A stretch of 64,000 nt of DNA from Sthenelais limicola. Taxonomy: Eukaryota > Annelida > Polychaeta > Phyllodocida > Sigalionidae. Under the pieces are notes generated by a model. It ran no database searches. It was not told the origin of the DNA and saw only the letters and a program-made list of their open reading frames with translations. How positions within the stretch are numbered: the stretch's first letter is position 1; every line of letters begins with the position of its first letter. Position numbers and translations under genes: made by a program. Of the stretch, positions 34,910-47,300 are shown piece after piece. The stretch is taken from assembly GCA_942159475.1 (NCBI GenBank), contig OW804097.1:6043685-6107684 (forward strand). The letters run 5' to 3'.

Positions 34910-36303
34910 GCCCAGGGCTTTGTTGCACAATGAAAGTCCACGAACGTGCAGCCTAGGAATTAAATCGTGATTGATCTTTGGATAAGAACGACCAGGATTA
35001 GCAACGATCAGGCTCTGTTGCACAAGGAAAGCTCCTAACTCTACACGTTCCCAAGCTGCACACTCTTGCTCGTACCTATACATACTATACGGTATTGATG
35101 AACAGGTAACCAGTGAATACTACAGGAATTCCCTTTTATGACATCACTAGGCCAGGTGTTTTCCAACCCGATTCTCTAATTGTATAATATTTACCTATGA
35201 ATAGACCCTTCAATCACTGTCCCTGACTGCTGTTGTCCTGTTGCCCTCCCACCTTCCCACCCTCCCTTCCTCTGAGGACTAGTGAAGATTACCAAAGAGT
35301 AGCTGTTGCACAACAAATTCTTGGGTTCACGTTCGTACATATATGTGAGAACATAGACAAATATCTGGGTGAAAGTGGTGTTGCACAAGCCAAAGTTAGG
35401 ACCACCCTTAGGGTTGTCCTAAGTCTGTTCGTTACCATTATGGGCACACATATAAATAATTTCTTCATTAATTTCCCCACATAAATGAATAAAAACAATA
35501 CAGTAAGTGTTTGTACAGTGATTCTTGATTTTTTAAAACATTTAGGTATTTGTAGGAAATAGGCCTGCTCTTGCCTGCTCATTCTTTCCCAAAGATCAAG
35601 CCCTTGGTTATGTTGTAGGTGAGAGAGTGTGTGAGTGAGTGTGTGAGTGTGTGAATGAAGGCTTTGTTTGTGCATGTGTGCAAGCTAGGACGATGCAGAT
35701 GCATCAACCCACAACCAATGATAACTACTTGAGTACTATTATTAGAAAGGATAGAACGAAATATACCATGATAGTGAGGTCATAAGACGGAATTCCCCTG
35801 AATTATACTGGTTACCCATTGGTACTCTATTGTGTGTAAAGAGAGAATCAAGATTATGACACTTAAGAACGTGTAGGAGTATGAAAGAATAGGATCAGCC
35901 CTTGTGCAACAGAGCTTGCTCTTTTCTAGTCTTAACTGTTCTTTACCAAAGATCAACCACGATTTAACTCCTTGGCTGCACGTTCGTGGACAAAATATGG
36001 TCTATTTCAACCTTCTAACCCTTCAATGTCTCTGCAGAGTCATGGATTGCCACTTATCATTCTAATAATAGTACTTGAACTGGCAATTCTAGCCAACAAA
36101 ACAATTGAAGGCACTCTGAAATGTCTATTTCTCTTGAGTATGCACGAACGTGAACCCACGAATTAGTTGTGCAACAAGTTCTCGTAGGTTTGCCAAAGAA
36201 CGAACGCGATTGGGTAAGATTAAGGAACGAGCAAGGCATTGAAACACTGTACGAACGAACAGCAAAGATTGGGATACGAGCAGCGTTGTGCAACAAAGCC
36301 CAG
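34910..36303. mobile_element. Fold-back element with CCCAGGGCTTTGTTGCACAA ends
   Basis: The two ends are inverted copies, and inner segments (GCACGTTCGTGGAC) are also inverted. A smaller related fold-back follows at 36616-36745. Lies beside the orphan leader exon. Confidence 0.65.
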
Positions 36304-36454
36304 GACATTTTGAATAAGAAAGTAACATTTGAATAATGAAGTTTTAAACGTTTTGAGCTTTGCATGCACTAATATCTTTTCCAAATAAAACCGAAATTAA
36401 TTCCTTCAATCTGATATAATATATAAACTTATATTATCAGTTATAAATTCCTAG

Positions 36455-36515
36455 ATGCTGATGCAGCAAGAGACACTAGCTGCTATTGGGGTCCTACTGG
36501 GACTGACTGTTATTG
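36455..36515 (+). pseudogene. Orphan CCP-type leader exon
   Basis: ATG follows TTCCTAG directly. Twenty codons (MLMQQETLAAIGVLLGLTVI) plus one base lead into GTAAGT, the same length, phase and layout as the CCP-B leader. No sushi, stalk or membrane exon of this type follows before CCP-C at 54685; the thyroglobulin-domain gene occupies the interval on the other strand. It is either the remnant of a lost fourth paralogue or a distant alternative first exon of CCP-C. Confidence 0.55.
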
Positions 36516-36927
36516 GTAAGTAACACTCGTTCTTAGAGTACAGGGCTGGGGTTAACAAATAAACAGCAATGGCTATGTTGCTATACTATTGAGGGAGATA
36601 ATTGGTCTGAGGGCTATTGCACAACGCCTGTTTGTTGCATATTTGTGGCTGTTTTTAGCCTTTCTGTTGCTCATTGAAATTCGTAGAAATTCATGTTCGT
36701 TCTTTGTGCAACGAACAAGAACCTGTTGCACAACCAATTCTAGGTGCTCGTTAATTGGTATACATGACCACATTCATTATCTAATTAATTTATTCATTGA
36801 TATTAAGATAAAATGACAATGATTCTGTATCAAACCTAGACCTCAGTCATACATAAATGATTCTGGACTATTGTTGAAGCCTAAGTGCAAGAAGTTTTGC
36901 TAATAAACATTTACGAATATGAGGCCT

Positions 36928-36933
36928 TTTATT
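36928..36933 (-). promoter_or_regulatory. AATAAA polyadenylation signal for the Tg1 gene
   Basis: Minus-strand AATAAA about 215 bases past the stop codon. Confidence 0.4.
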
Positions 36934-37146
36934 CGTCAATCCTCATTGACTGACTTATAATGACCATTAGAGGACAGAAGCTAGGTTGGAATATCCCCAA
37001 TAAATGACATCAATCTATGGAATAAGCCCAGTTTTAACTGTACATATCCTCTAGTACAAACTAGCAGCCATATGAAATGTACAAGAGTTGGTTAATTGTG
37101 TTCATTTCTGCTCGTTTGTGGGGACATAAGGCAAACATTACAACCG

Positions 37147-37283
37147 TTACACACAGTACTGTATAGAGCCGTGTTGCTGAATGGGCTGGAAGCTTCCATC
37201 CTTGTTACAGTTGACTGTCAGGCCCTCTCTACTCTTCCTCGCAGCATACAGCCTGTTAAGGTCATCTTCCACCTGTGCACATA
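37147..37283 (-). CDS. Tg1-gene exon 6: truncated domain 3 and stop
   Basis: Acceptor CTGACAG. Codes CAQVEDDLNRLYAARKSREG to IQYCV then TAA. The usual third Cys is replaced (QPIQQHG), and the last two Cys are absent. Confidence 0.8.
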
Positions 37284-40200
37284 CTGTCAGTAATAGAGAA
37301 ATTGTAATAAAACATTCATTGGGGGATCACTCTCTTATTGTTTATCTTATAATATTTTAATTTTTCATAATAGTGTAGAACAGAATAATCTGATATTTGT
37401 CAAAGGGTAGATATAGGTTGACATGTTTTTGGGAAGGTCCCAGCTCTTCCAGTCGTTACATTTAAAGTAGAGGGTTTTCTAGAAGTGGAGAAGCTAGTAC
37501 ATAAGAGTAATTATTATATCAATGCACAAATGAGCATAATAATTAATGAGCATAATATATATTATATGATCAGCATGCATAGTAGAGTATGCTGTAATAA
37601 GTATGCTGTGATATTCACATGGTAAGCTGCGATTTATGACACAATAATTTAGGTTAGTGGGGCAGCACCAATGCCTAGGAATTTTATTCCTTAAACTTTA
37701 GCCAAATAAATTAAAACAAATAAACAACAAACAAATGTATATTCAAGGAATACTTACAACAATTTGACTCTCCTTCATTGAAGGCAGAGAAACCATAAAT
37801 AGGGAAACCAGTCCTTGATATGCAAACGCATCTGAAAAAATGTAAATATTCAAATTTATATGTTTTGAGTAATTGGAGAGTTACAAAACGCATTCACTCC
37901 CACATAAATATTATAATTACAGTGGGTATAGAACCGCTGAAAATAGTTGATTGTGTTCATCAAAACTCTGTAAGAACCACAGTGTTCATTTAATCATATT
38001 TCTGTTCATCATTAAAGTGACACTTGCTGCAAAGTTCATGATTTAGTAAGTGTTACTTTAAATTCCAGCCATGTGCTAGATCATTATGACAGCAATCTAT
38101 ATCCTGGGCCATTAATGTCAGAAAAAGTGTATTTGCAGCATTTAAGTATTTCAAACCCAGATTTCTATGAACCCGGTGGCCCATAACCTCTCCGAGACAA
38201 GGAAGTCACGGGAGATACTTTCTGGCCTAATTGTTCCTCTATAAATAGTTGTTCTATGTTTTAAGGTCGATATTTTTATTTTTGAAAAGAAAGCTTGCAA
38301 TATTTCTGGGTGGACAATTACTAGTAAAGTAGCTGACTTCATATGACTTAAGGCATTAGATATACTCAAAAAGGAATTCAAAATTCCTATGAGGAGATCT
38401 TGCGAATAAATCACTTAGAAAAATATCAGTTTTACGACTTGGACTCATTTTCGTGAAACACATCATAACCTAATGTAGTAAGTGGCAGTGAGATCGCACC
38501 ACATGTTCTCCACTGATCAGCGTAAATCATATGCATCATTAGGGACACAAATAAGCAGAATTCTCTCAAGTTATTTCACCTCTGGAATGACCTGTCCATA
38601 GACTTAATATAGACTCGCTATGTGTGAATGAGCGGGAAGAAACAAGTCTCATTCCTCCCCAGGGAAGAAACAGTGTCATTAGTTACCGAGAAAGTAGTCA
38701 AGTGTTGTCATACAGACACGTCATTCCATGATCGTCACATCATTGTACCTGATAATTGACTCTAGTTTACTAGTCAACTTGTATCACCTAGTACCGTTCT
38801 TTTCTATCTGTAAGTAATCAAAAAAGTATGGGGTGTTGGGAAGAGCTGTGACAGTCACAGACTATATTCCCATTCCATTCTGTATTATCTCTATGCACTT
38901 AATATAAAGTACCGCCTTTAGTACAATGGTACCGCAATAGGTTCTTTTATTAAATAAAAACATACCTGTAGTTCAGAAATATCCCTAGTATCTATTAATA
39001 TGTTGATAGAAGCATTTGAAACGTCTGAAATAGACTCAATTCAAGATTCATGACTACCGCCATTTTGGGGAAGATTACCCACAATCCTCCTTGATTTTGA
39101 CGTCATCAAGGCTGAGCCAGTCTTGGCTCCATACCGGCCGATTGAGCTGAGGGCGTGGTTGGGTTAAAGTTTGAATGAAGTTTTCCTCCCTTCAGATCCC
39201 TAATAAGCCATTTTCTTTGCTAATAGTAAGTGAGATAGTACAGGCATTTTAGGTAAATTTTAGGCCAAACCCGGAATAAAATAATGTAAAGCTGATTTTT
39301 GGATATATGATGCGGGACACATGGGGGAACATTCCCTGAAAAGTCCCCACCTGGGGACCGTGTGCTTTTTGAGATTTTGACGTTTTTGCGTCATTTTCCA
39401 CAAAATAGCATTGGTCTCTATGGGAAAAAGCGCCTGGTTCAGGCCATTATTGCCAACATTAAGAATATTTGGCATTGTTATTTGCAGGGAATATAACATA
39501 TATAAAATATACTGTACAGGTTGAGGTACCATAGTAAACATGGACGTATGGAGATTCTTAAAATATATATTTCAACAAAATATCTTTTTTTTTAAATTTT
39601 GTTGCCATGGCAACGGTCAGATTTTGGTGAAAAAAGCATTTTCTTAGATCAGGTCATAATATTTGGGGACCTAATTCTCTACATTGTGCATGTTGTGACA
39701 CGTTTTTTAAATTTGGCATGTTGTTAAATAAGGCCTGAAATTTTCAAAAAGCACCAGCTACAAGTTGGTAGACACCCCTGGTGGCCAGTAGCTGCAAAAT
39801 TCAAGATGGCCGCCCAAAACAGTAAATATGGCATATCTTGGCTTCTATTTGGTAGATCTTCAACTATAATACCATTTTATTGATGTTTTTAAGTATGAGG
39901 AATTCATTTCTGAAGGTAATTTTATGTTTCAAGGTCATTTTCAAGGTCAAAATCCAATATGGCTCCTACTGAGTAACAAGAATGTTATCTCAGCTCTCGT
40001 GGTAGGCCTATATGCATTCCGTTGGTGTACATATTCATTAATAAGAACAATTTCCTTAGGATCAAGGGTGTGAGGAATCTCTTTTTTATGTCACTTTTTG
40101 ATTTGAAGGTCATCTTGAAGGTCATGATTCAATATGGCTGCTGCTAGGAACCAGAATATCATATATCTTAACTGCTGTTATTGCTAGATCCAAGTAAAAT

Positions 40201-43200
40201 ACCATTTTTTCTATGTTTTGAGCTCTAGATCGATGTATAAGAGCAGTTATTCTATGTTTGTAGGTGTAATGAATCCATCTCTGGGATCATTTTCTGCTTC
40301 AAGGTCATTATAGATCCTTTTCAAGGTCAAAATTTAATATGGCTTCCAGATCAGTTTTGTTGAGTAAGATTTCAGTCTTTGATGAGAAATGACTTGGAGA
40401 CAGATCCCTCACAGTTTAAAACATAGAAAAACTGGTACTATGCATTGATTTAGTGGTAATGGCAGCCAAAATATATAACATTCTGATTCCTGACAGCAGC
40501 CATATTGAACCATGACCTTCAAAATGACCTTCAAAGAATAAAAGTGAAAAAAAATATGGATTCCTCACACCCTTGATCCTAAAAGAATTGTTCTTATTCA
40601 TCAATATGTACACCAATACGGTACTTTACAAATTGACAGTAGCGCCATACCAAGAGCGGCGGAAAACGGCTGAACTATGAGCTCCGCGGGCAGGTCACAG
40701 AAGCCTTATGTATTAACCATAGGCTTCTAACTTTCTCCTTCTTCTCCCAGGATTTGAGTGATTGTACAATGGTATCAGCTATCCAATATTATCAAATGAC
40801 ATGTTAAGATTGGTCATGCTTAACAAGAGGACATTTTATCCACTAGATTTTAGTATATAGCAACTTTTGTAACAGTGTATCAACAAAAACAAGTAAGCAT
40901 AGGTGTACGGGCTCCCGTACGGGCTGTAGGGGGTCAGCGGCCATGTGGTCACACCTCTGCACATCCACCGGGAGCCCGTGTGGAGGGTGACGGTTTGGCC
41001 CGCATAGCTAGGTGAGTCAACTGAACTGCGCATGCGCAGAATGACAGAAGTTCATCCCGCAGTTACTGGTACACACTGGAGACGGAATTTGTGAAGGGGG
41101 CTATTGAATGCATATAGGCCTACATCAAGTGCTGAAATAACATTCTTGTTACTCAGTAGGGGCCATATTGGATTTTGACCTTGAAAATGACCTTGAAACA
41201 TAAAATCACCTTCAGAAATGAATTCCTCATACTTAAAAACATCAATAAAATGGTATTATAGTTGAAGATCTACCAAATAGAAGCCAAGATATGCCATATT
41301 TACTGTTTTGGGTGGCCATCTTGAATTTTGCAGCTACTGGCCACCAGGGGTGTCTACCAACTTGTAGCTGGTGCTTTTTGAAAATTTCAGGCCTTATTTA
41401 ACAACATGCCAAATTTAAAAAACGTGTCACAACATGCACAATGTAGAGAATTAGGTCCCCAAATATTATGACTTGATCTCAGAAAATGCTTTTTTCACCA
41501 AAATCTGACCGTTGCCATGGCAACAAAATTTTAAAAAAAAGATATTTTGTTGAAATATATATTTTAAGAATCCCCATACGTCCATGTTTACTATGGTACC
41601 TCAACCTGTACAGTATATTTTATATATGTTATATTCCCTGCAAATAACAATGCCAAATATTCTTAATGTTGGCAATAATGGCCTGAACCAGGTGCTTTTT
41701 CCCATAGAGACCAATGCTATTTTGTGGAAAATGACGCAAAAACGTCAAAATCTCAAAAAGCACACGGTCCCCAGGTGGGGACTTTTCAGGGAATGTTCCC
41801 CCATGTGTCCCGCATCATATATCCAAAAATCAGCTTTACATTATTTTATTCCGGGTTCCATGCTAAAATGCCTGTACTAAGAGAGGATATAACTAGACTG
41901 TTATGGGTTTGTTTGAACCCAGATGGTTTGAAATGAACCCTGTATAGTCCCGAAAGGTTCCGGCATGGCTGGCCGGATTGTCTCATAAGTGACGTCATGC
42001 CGCCTCTGAAGATGTCTGCCTAGATGAAACAACATAATCCAAGATTCTAAAGCCTCCAGCACTCTTATTATTCACCATAATTATGTTCGAACTTAGCTGA
42101 CATTAATTTTACCTCAAGAAATAGGGATAGGGTTATAATTGTTCTGAATGCGGTATGTTCTTTTAATATGTATGACAACGATTGTATATGTGAAATGGAA
42201 ATAACATCTTATAATAATAATATATTCGATGGTGAACTTACTTTCCATTGAGACATTTCATTTCTGGATAATCCCCAGTCTCTGTGTTACAGCCAAGGTC
42301 CTTGTCAGTATACAGTTGGTCATTAGCACATTCTGTAATAATAAACACAGGGCAATATACTCTGTACATCCAGTGTTACAGCCGAGGTCCTTGTCAGTAT
42401 ACAGTTGGTCATAAGCACATTCTGTAATTATAAACACAGGGCAATATACTCTGTACATCCAGTGTTACAGCCAAGGCCAGTATACAGTTGGTCATTAGAA
42501 CATTCTGTAATAATAAACACAGGGCAATATACTCTGTACATCCAGTGTTACAGCCAAGGTCAGTATACAGCTGGTCATGAACACATTCTGTAATAATAAA
42601 CACAGGGCAATATACTCTGTACATCCAGTGTTACAGCCAAGGTCAGTATACAGTTGGTCATTAGCACATTCTGTAATTATAAACACAGGGCAATATACTC
42701 TGTACATCCAGTGTTACAGCCAAGGTCAGTATACAGTTGGTCATTAGCACATTCTGTAATTATAAACACAGGGCAATATACTCTGTACATCCAGTGTTAC
42801 AGCCAAGGTCAGTATACAGCTGGTCATAAGTACATTCTGTAATTATAAACACAGGGCAATATATTCTGTACATCCAGTGTTACAGCCAAGGTCAGTATAC
42901 AGCTGGTCATGAACACATTCTGTAATAATAAACACAGGGCAATATACTCTGTACATCCAGTGTTACAGCCAAGGTCAGTATACAGTTGGTCATTAGCACA
43001 TTCTGTAATTATAAACACAGGGCAATATACTCTGTACATCCAGTGTTACAGCCAAGGTCAGTATACAGTTGGTCATTAGCACATTCTGTAATAATAAACA
43101 CAGGGCAATATACTCTGTACATCCAGTGTTACAGCCAAGGTCAGTATACAGTTGGTCATAAGTACATTCTGTAATAATAAACACAGGGCAATATACTCTG

Positions 43201-44361
43201 TACATCCAGTGTTACAGCCAAGGTCAGTATACAGTTGGTCATTAGCACATTCTGTAATAATAAACACAGGGCAATATACTCTGTACATCCAGTGTTACAG
43301 CCAAGGTCAGTATACAGTTGGTCATTAGCACATTCTGTAATTATAAACACAGGGCAATATACTCTGTACATCCAGTGTTACAGCCAAGGTCAGTATACAG
43401 TTGGTCATTAGCACATTCTGTAATAATAAACACAGGGCAATATACTCTGTACATCCAGTGTTACAGCCAAGGTCAGTATACAGTTGGTCATAAGCACATT
43501 CTGTAATAATAAACACAGGGCAATATACTCTGTACATCCAGTGCAGGTCAGGTACTGTGTTTCCTGCTGATATTTCTGTGGGCGATAATGTAACAATTGG
43601 GCACCAGGTGCTGATATATTTTACTCTGTTGTTTTTATCATTTCTTCATTGTTTAACCGCAATAGCTTATGAGGTATAATCTTTTCTCTAATTTAAATGC
43701 ATAGAACAGATCGGGTTGTATTATGTATATATATTGTGTATTGGTTAGAAGCAATGTCTGTTTCCTTTGGGTCCTTTATACTTACCTAAAAGGGCTTGAC
43801 CCGGATTTTACAATAATTTAAAGGACTGCTGACTAGACTGAAAAAAATGTAACTCGCAAAATGCCTTTGTTGAAATAAAAATCTTTAAATACAAACATAC
43901 AGATTTGTAATGTAGTTTTATGTGTTGCATGTGAGTTCTAACTTACTAGGCTGTAAATCTGTATGTACTTACTGAGGAGTCTAAAGTTTCCTAATAAACA
44001 ATGGACTGTCTACTTCTATTATTCGAATAGTTCCGTAATTTGACTATCAATCAATCCGTCTCTGATTGTAAGACTCGTATAATTTCAGTCAAGCTCAAAA
44101 AAGCATAGTATCTATGTAACGCTGAACTGAAAATAACACATTAGCATACACTGCACAAGACTAGGTACATGTTGGTTGGGAATTGCACTACACAACTATT
44201 GGTCTTGTTCATTTGAGCGTTATATTGGACCAACATCTGACTGCTGCTGTGCAGTAATTGCCAATTGATGTAGAATTGTATACTTGATTGTTTATTTAAT
44301 ATCACATCTTCACGCAAACCAGAGTCAGTTGGGATCGAGTTGGCATGAACTTAACTTTCGT

Positions 44362-44399
<38 letters not shown>

Positions 44400-47300
44400 G
44401 ACTTGGCACTATGCAATAACCTCCATATATGATGCTTCTTAGAAAAAATGGATTTCATAATGATTAAAATTGTTTCTATGCAACCTATAGGGAAGCTATG
44501 TCGTATGTTTGCTTGGTCGTTCAGTGTTTCAAACGTGCCTTTCATACACAAATATACAGTTATGTGCAACACAAGTATAATGAAAGTATGTTATTGTTGT
44601 TTCTATAATAGTTACTGGAGTAAAACAACTTACGACATGTCATTGCCCTGCCATCAGGTGAGCGTCCCATGGCACCTGTGATGTGCTCCATCCTCTTTCC
44701 TGAGTATTTCTTATAGCAGCTGCACCTAGGGACAACAATAACAGACTGTCATTATACTTGTGTACACAACAGTAGACTTATAGCAGCTGCACCTAGAGAC
44801 AACAATAACAGACTGTCATTATACTTGTGTACATAACAGTAGACTTATAGCAGCTGCACCTAGGGACAACAATAACAGACTGTCATTATACTTGTGTACA
44901 TAACAGTAGACTTATAGCAGCTGCACCTAGGGACAACAATAACAGACTTTCATTATACTTGTGTACACAACAGTAGACTTATAGCAGCTGCACCTAGAGA
45001 CAACAATAACAGTCTTTCATTATACTTGTGTACATAACAGTAGACTTATAGCACCTGCACCTAGGGACAACAATAACAGACTTTCATTATACTTGTGTAC
45101 ACAACAGTAGACTTATAGCAGCTGCACCTAGAGACAACAATAACAGACTGTCATTATACTTGTGTACACAACAGTAGACTTATAGCACCTGCACCTAGGG
45201 ACAACAATAACAGACTTTCATTATACTTGTGTACACAACAGTAGACTTATAGCACCTGCACCTAGAGACAACAATAACAGACTTTCATTATACTTGTGTA
45301 CACAACAGTAGACTTATAGCACCTGCACCTAGAGACAACAATAACAGACTTTCATTATACTTGTGTACACAACAGTAGACTTATAGCACCTGCACCTAGA
45401 GACAACAATAACAGACTTTCATTATACTTGTGTACACAACAGTAGACTTATAGCACCTGCACCTAGAGACAACAATAACAGACTTTCATTATACTTGTGT
45501 ACATAACAGTAGACTTATAGCAGCTGCACCTAGAGACAACAATAACAGACTTTCATTATACTTGTGTACACAACAGTAGACTTATAGCACCTGCACCTAG
45601 AGACAACAATAACAGACTTTCATTATACTTTGTACATAACAGTAGACTTATAGCAGCTGCACCTAGAGACAACAATAACAGACTTTCATTATACTTGTGT
45701 ACACAACAGTAGACTTATAGCAGCTGCACCTAGAGACAACAATAACAGACTTTCATTATACTTGTGTACATAACAGTAGACTTATAGCAGCTGCACCTAG
45801 AGACAACAATAACAGACTTTCATTATACTTGTGTACATAACAGTAGACTTATAGCACCTGCACCTAGAGACAACAATAACAGACTGTCATTATACTTGTG
45901 CACACAACAGTAGACTTATAGCAGCTGCACCTAGAGACAACAATAACAGACTTTCATTATACTTGTGTACACAACAGTAGACTTATAGCACCTGCACCTA
46001 ACAATAGGACAATAACAGACTTTCATTATACATGCGTGTTGCACAACAGTACTTAGACTTTTTGTGGTGATGTTGAGTTCAAAGGCTACAACTTAAAGCT
46101 GCATTCTCAGCTATTATGACCAAAACAATCTCACCTGATCACAAACGACAACTTAGGGGGCAAAGGTTTGAAGGAAAAATGCCCCACTTTTTCCTCTTCT
46201 TAAAGGAATAAAGGAATCTTGTGTTAACTACTTTTTGGACAGACTATAATCTGTCATTACATCCATATAATATACAGGAAGAGCAATTTCTACAAAAAGA
46301 GGTAGAAAAGAGGGGTTTCTTTGTCTCACATGTTCTCAGAATTTGTTCTTTTACAAACCGTTTTACGCATCTGTAGAGTTCTGTCCACCCTCTCTGGAGG
46401 ACATTATATGGTTTGTGAAGGTATCTGGGGTGAAAATGTGATTCTGAAGCCTTTTTTAAATTGCGATCTCTACACTCTATTTATAACTTCGGAAAGCCCC
46501 TGTGAGATACTACGTCATTTCCCATAACCTACGTCCAGGGGGACCTATAACTATATGCAGAGGAGTTGGAGAGTGAATAAGAGGGCGTAGGAATAGGAGA
46601 GGGGAGGGGGAGGGAAAGAAGAGGGGGGAGAGAAAAACGGATACTTTGCTAGTATGTGTATATTACTGTTACTTACCAGCCACCCATACCCGTCCACTGG
46701 GCAAAGCACTGTTTGATCTCATAGTCACCCTGTGCATCACAGTCAGGGAACTCCATGTCTTGGGGCAGCTCTTCCCCATGCCTGTGCCTCTCTAACCTAT
46801 CGTCTATCTTCTCTCTGCAGTTCATAGCTGAAACAGACAAACAATGGATGGTGGGAATTAGTTAAGCTGTCAATCAAAACCCTAAACAGGTAGGGCAGGG
46901 CCTTATTGAGTCCCAAAACAAAACGATTTGTATTAGTTCTATTATAAATTGGGGATCATGATTGGTAGATATCTAGGGTGAGTAGTAGGAGAAGGGTAGG
47001 GCTAGCCCTAAAGACGGGTAACTCGGAGCAGCTGCTGTTCAAGACTGTTTAATGATGAGTAAAGTCAATACATTCATGGTGCAGGGCTAACCACCGGTAG
47101 GCATGGGTAAGCCCTGATTGGTTGATACCTTATGTGTCCAAGAAAGGGAGAGGGACATCGAACCCAACATTATAACAGTTCAAAGGTAGAAAAAAAAATA
47201 TATGTGATGCATTAAAGGAAATTGAGTCACAAGTCGCAAAGAAACAGATTTTGAGATACCATCATACTTGAAAAGAAGAGATCAAGCCGATTCCAATGAT

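Noticed and set aside
35289..35675. 128-codon minus-strand ORF
   Set aside because: It crosses fold-back repeat sequence and a GTGTGAGT microsatellite and has no domain features.
39260..39541. 93-codon ORF present in both fold-back arms
   Set aside because: Its duplication simply follows the inverted repeat; it has no transposase or other known motif.
42409..43596. Many 60-71 codon ORFs on both strands in the 83-bp array
   Set aside because: They arise because the unit lacks stops in some frames; they overlap, shift frame with each unit and lack starts in context.
42333..46010. CRISPR-like regular repeats
   Set aside because: Units are contiguous with no unique spacers and copy splice-site and exon sequence in an animal gene.
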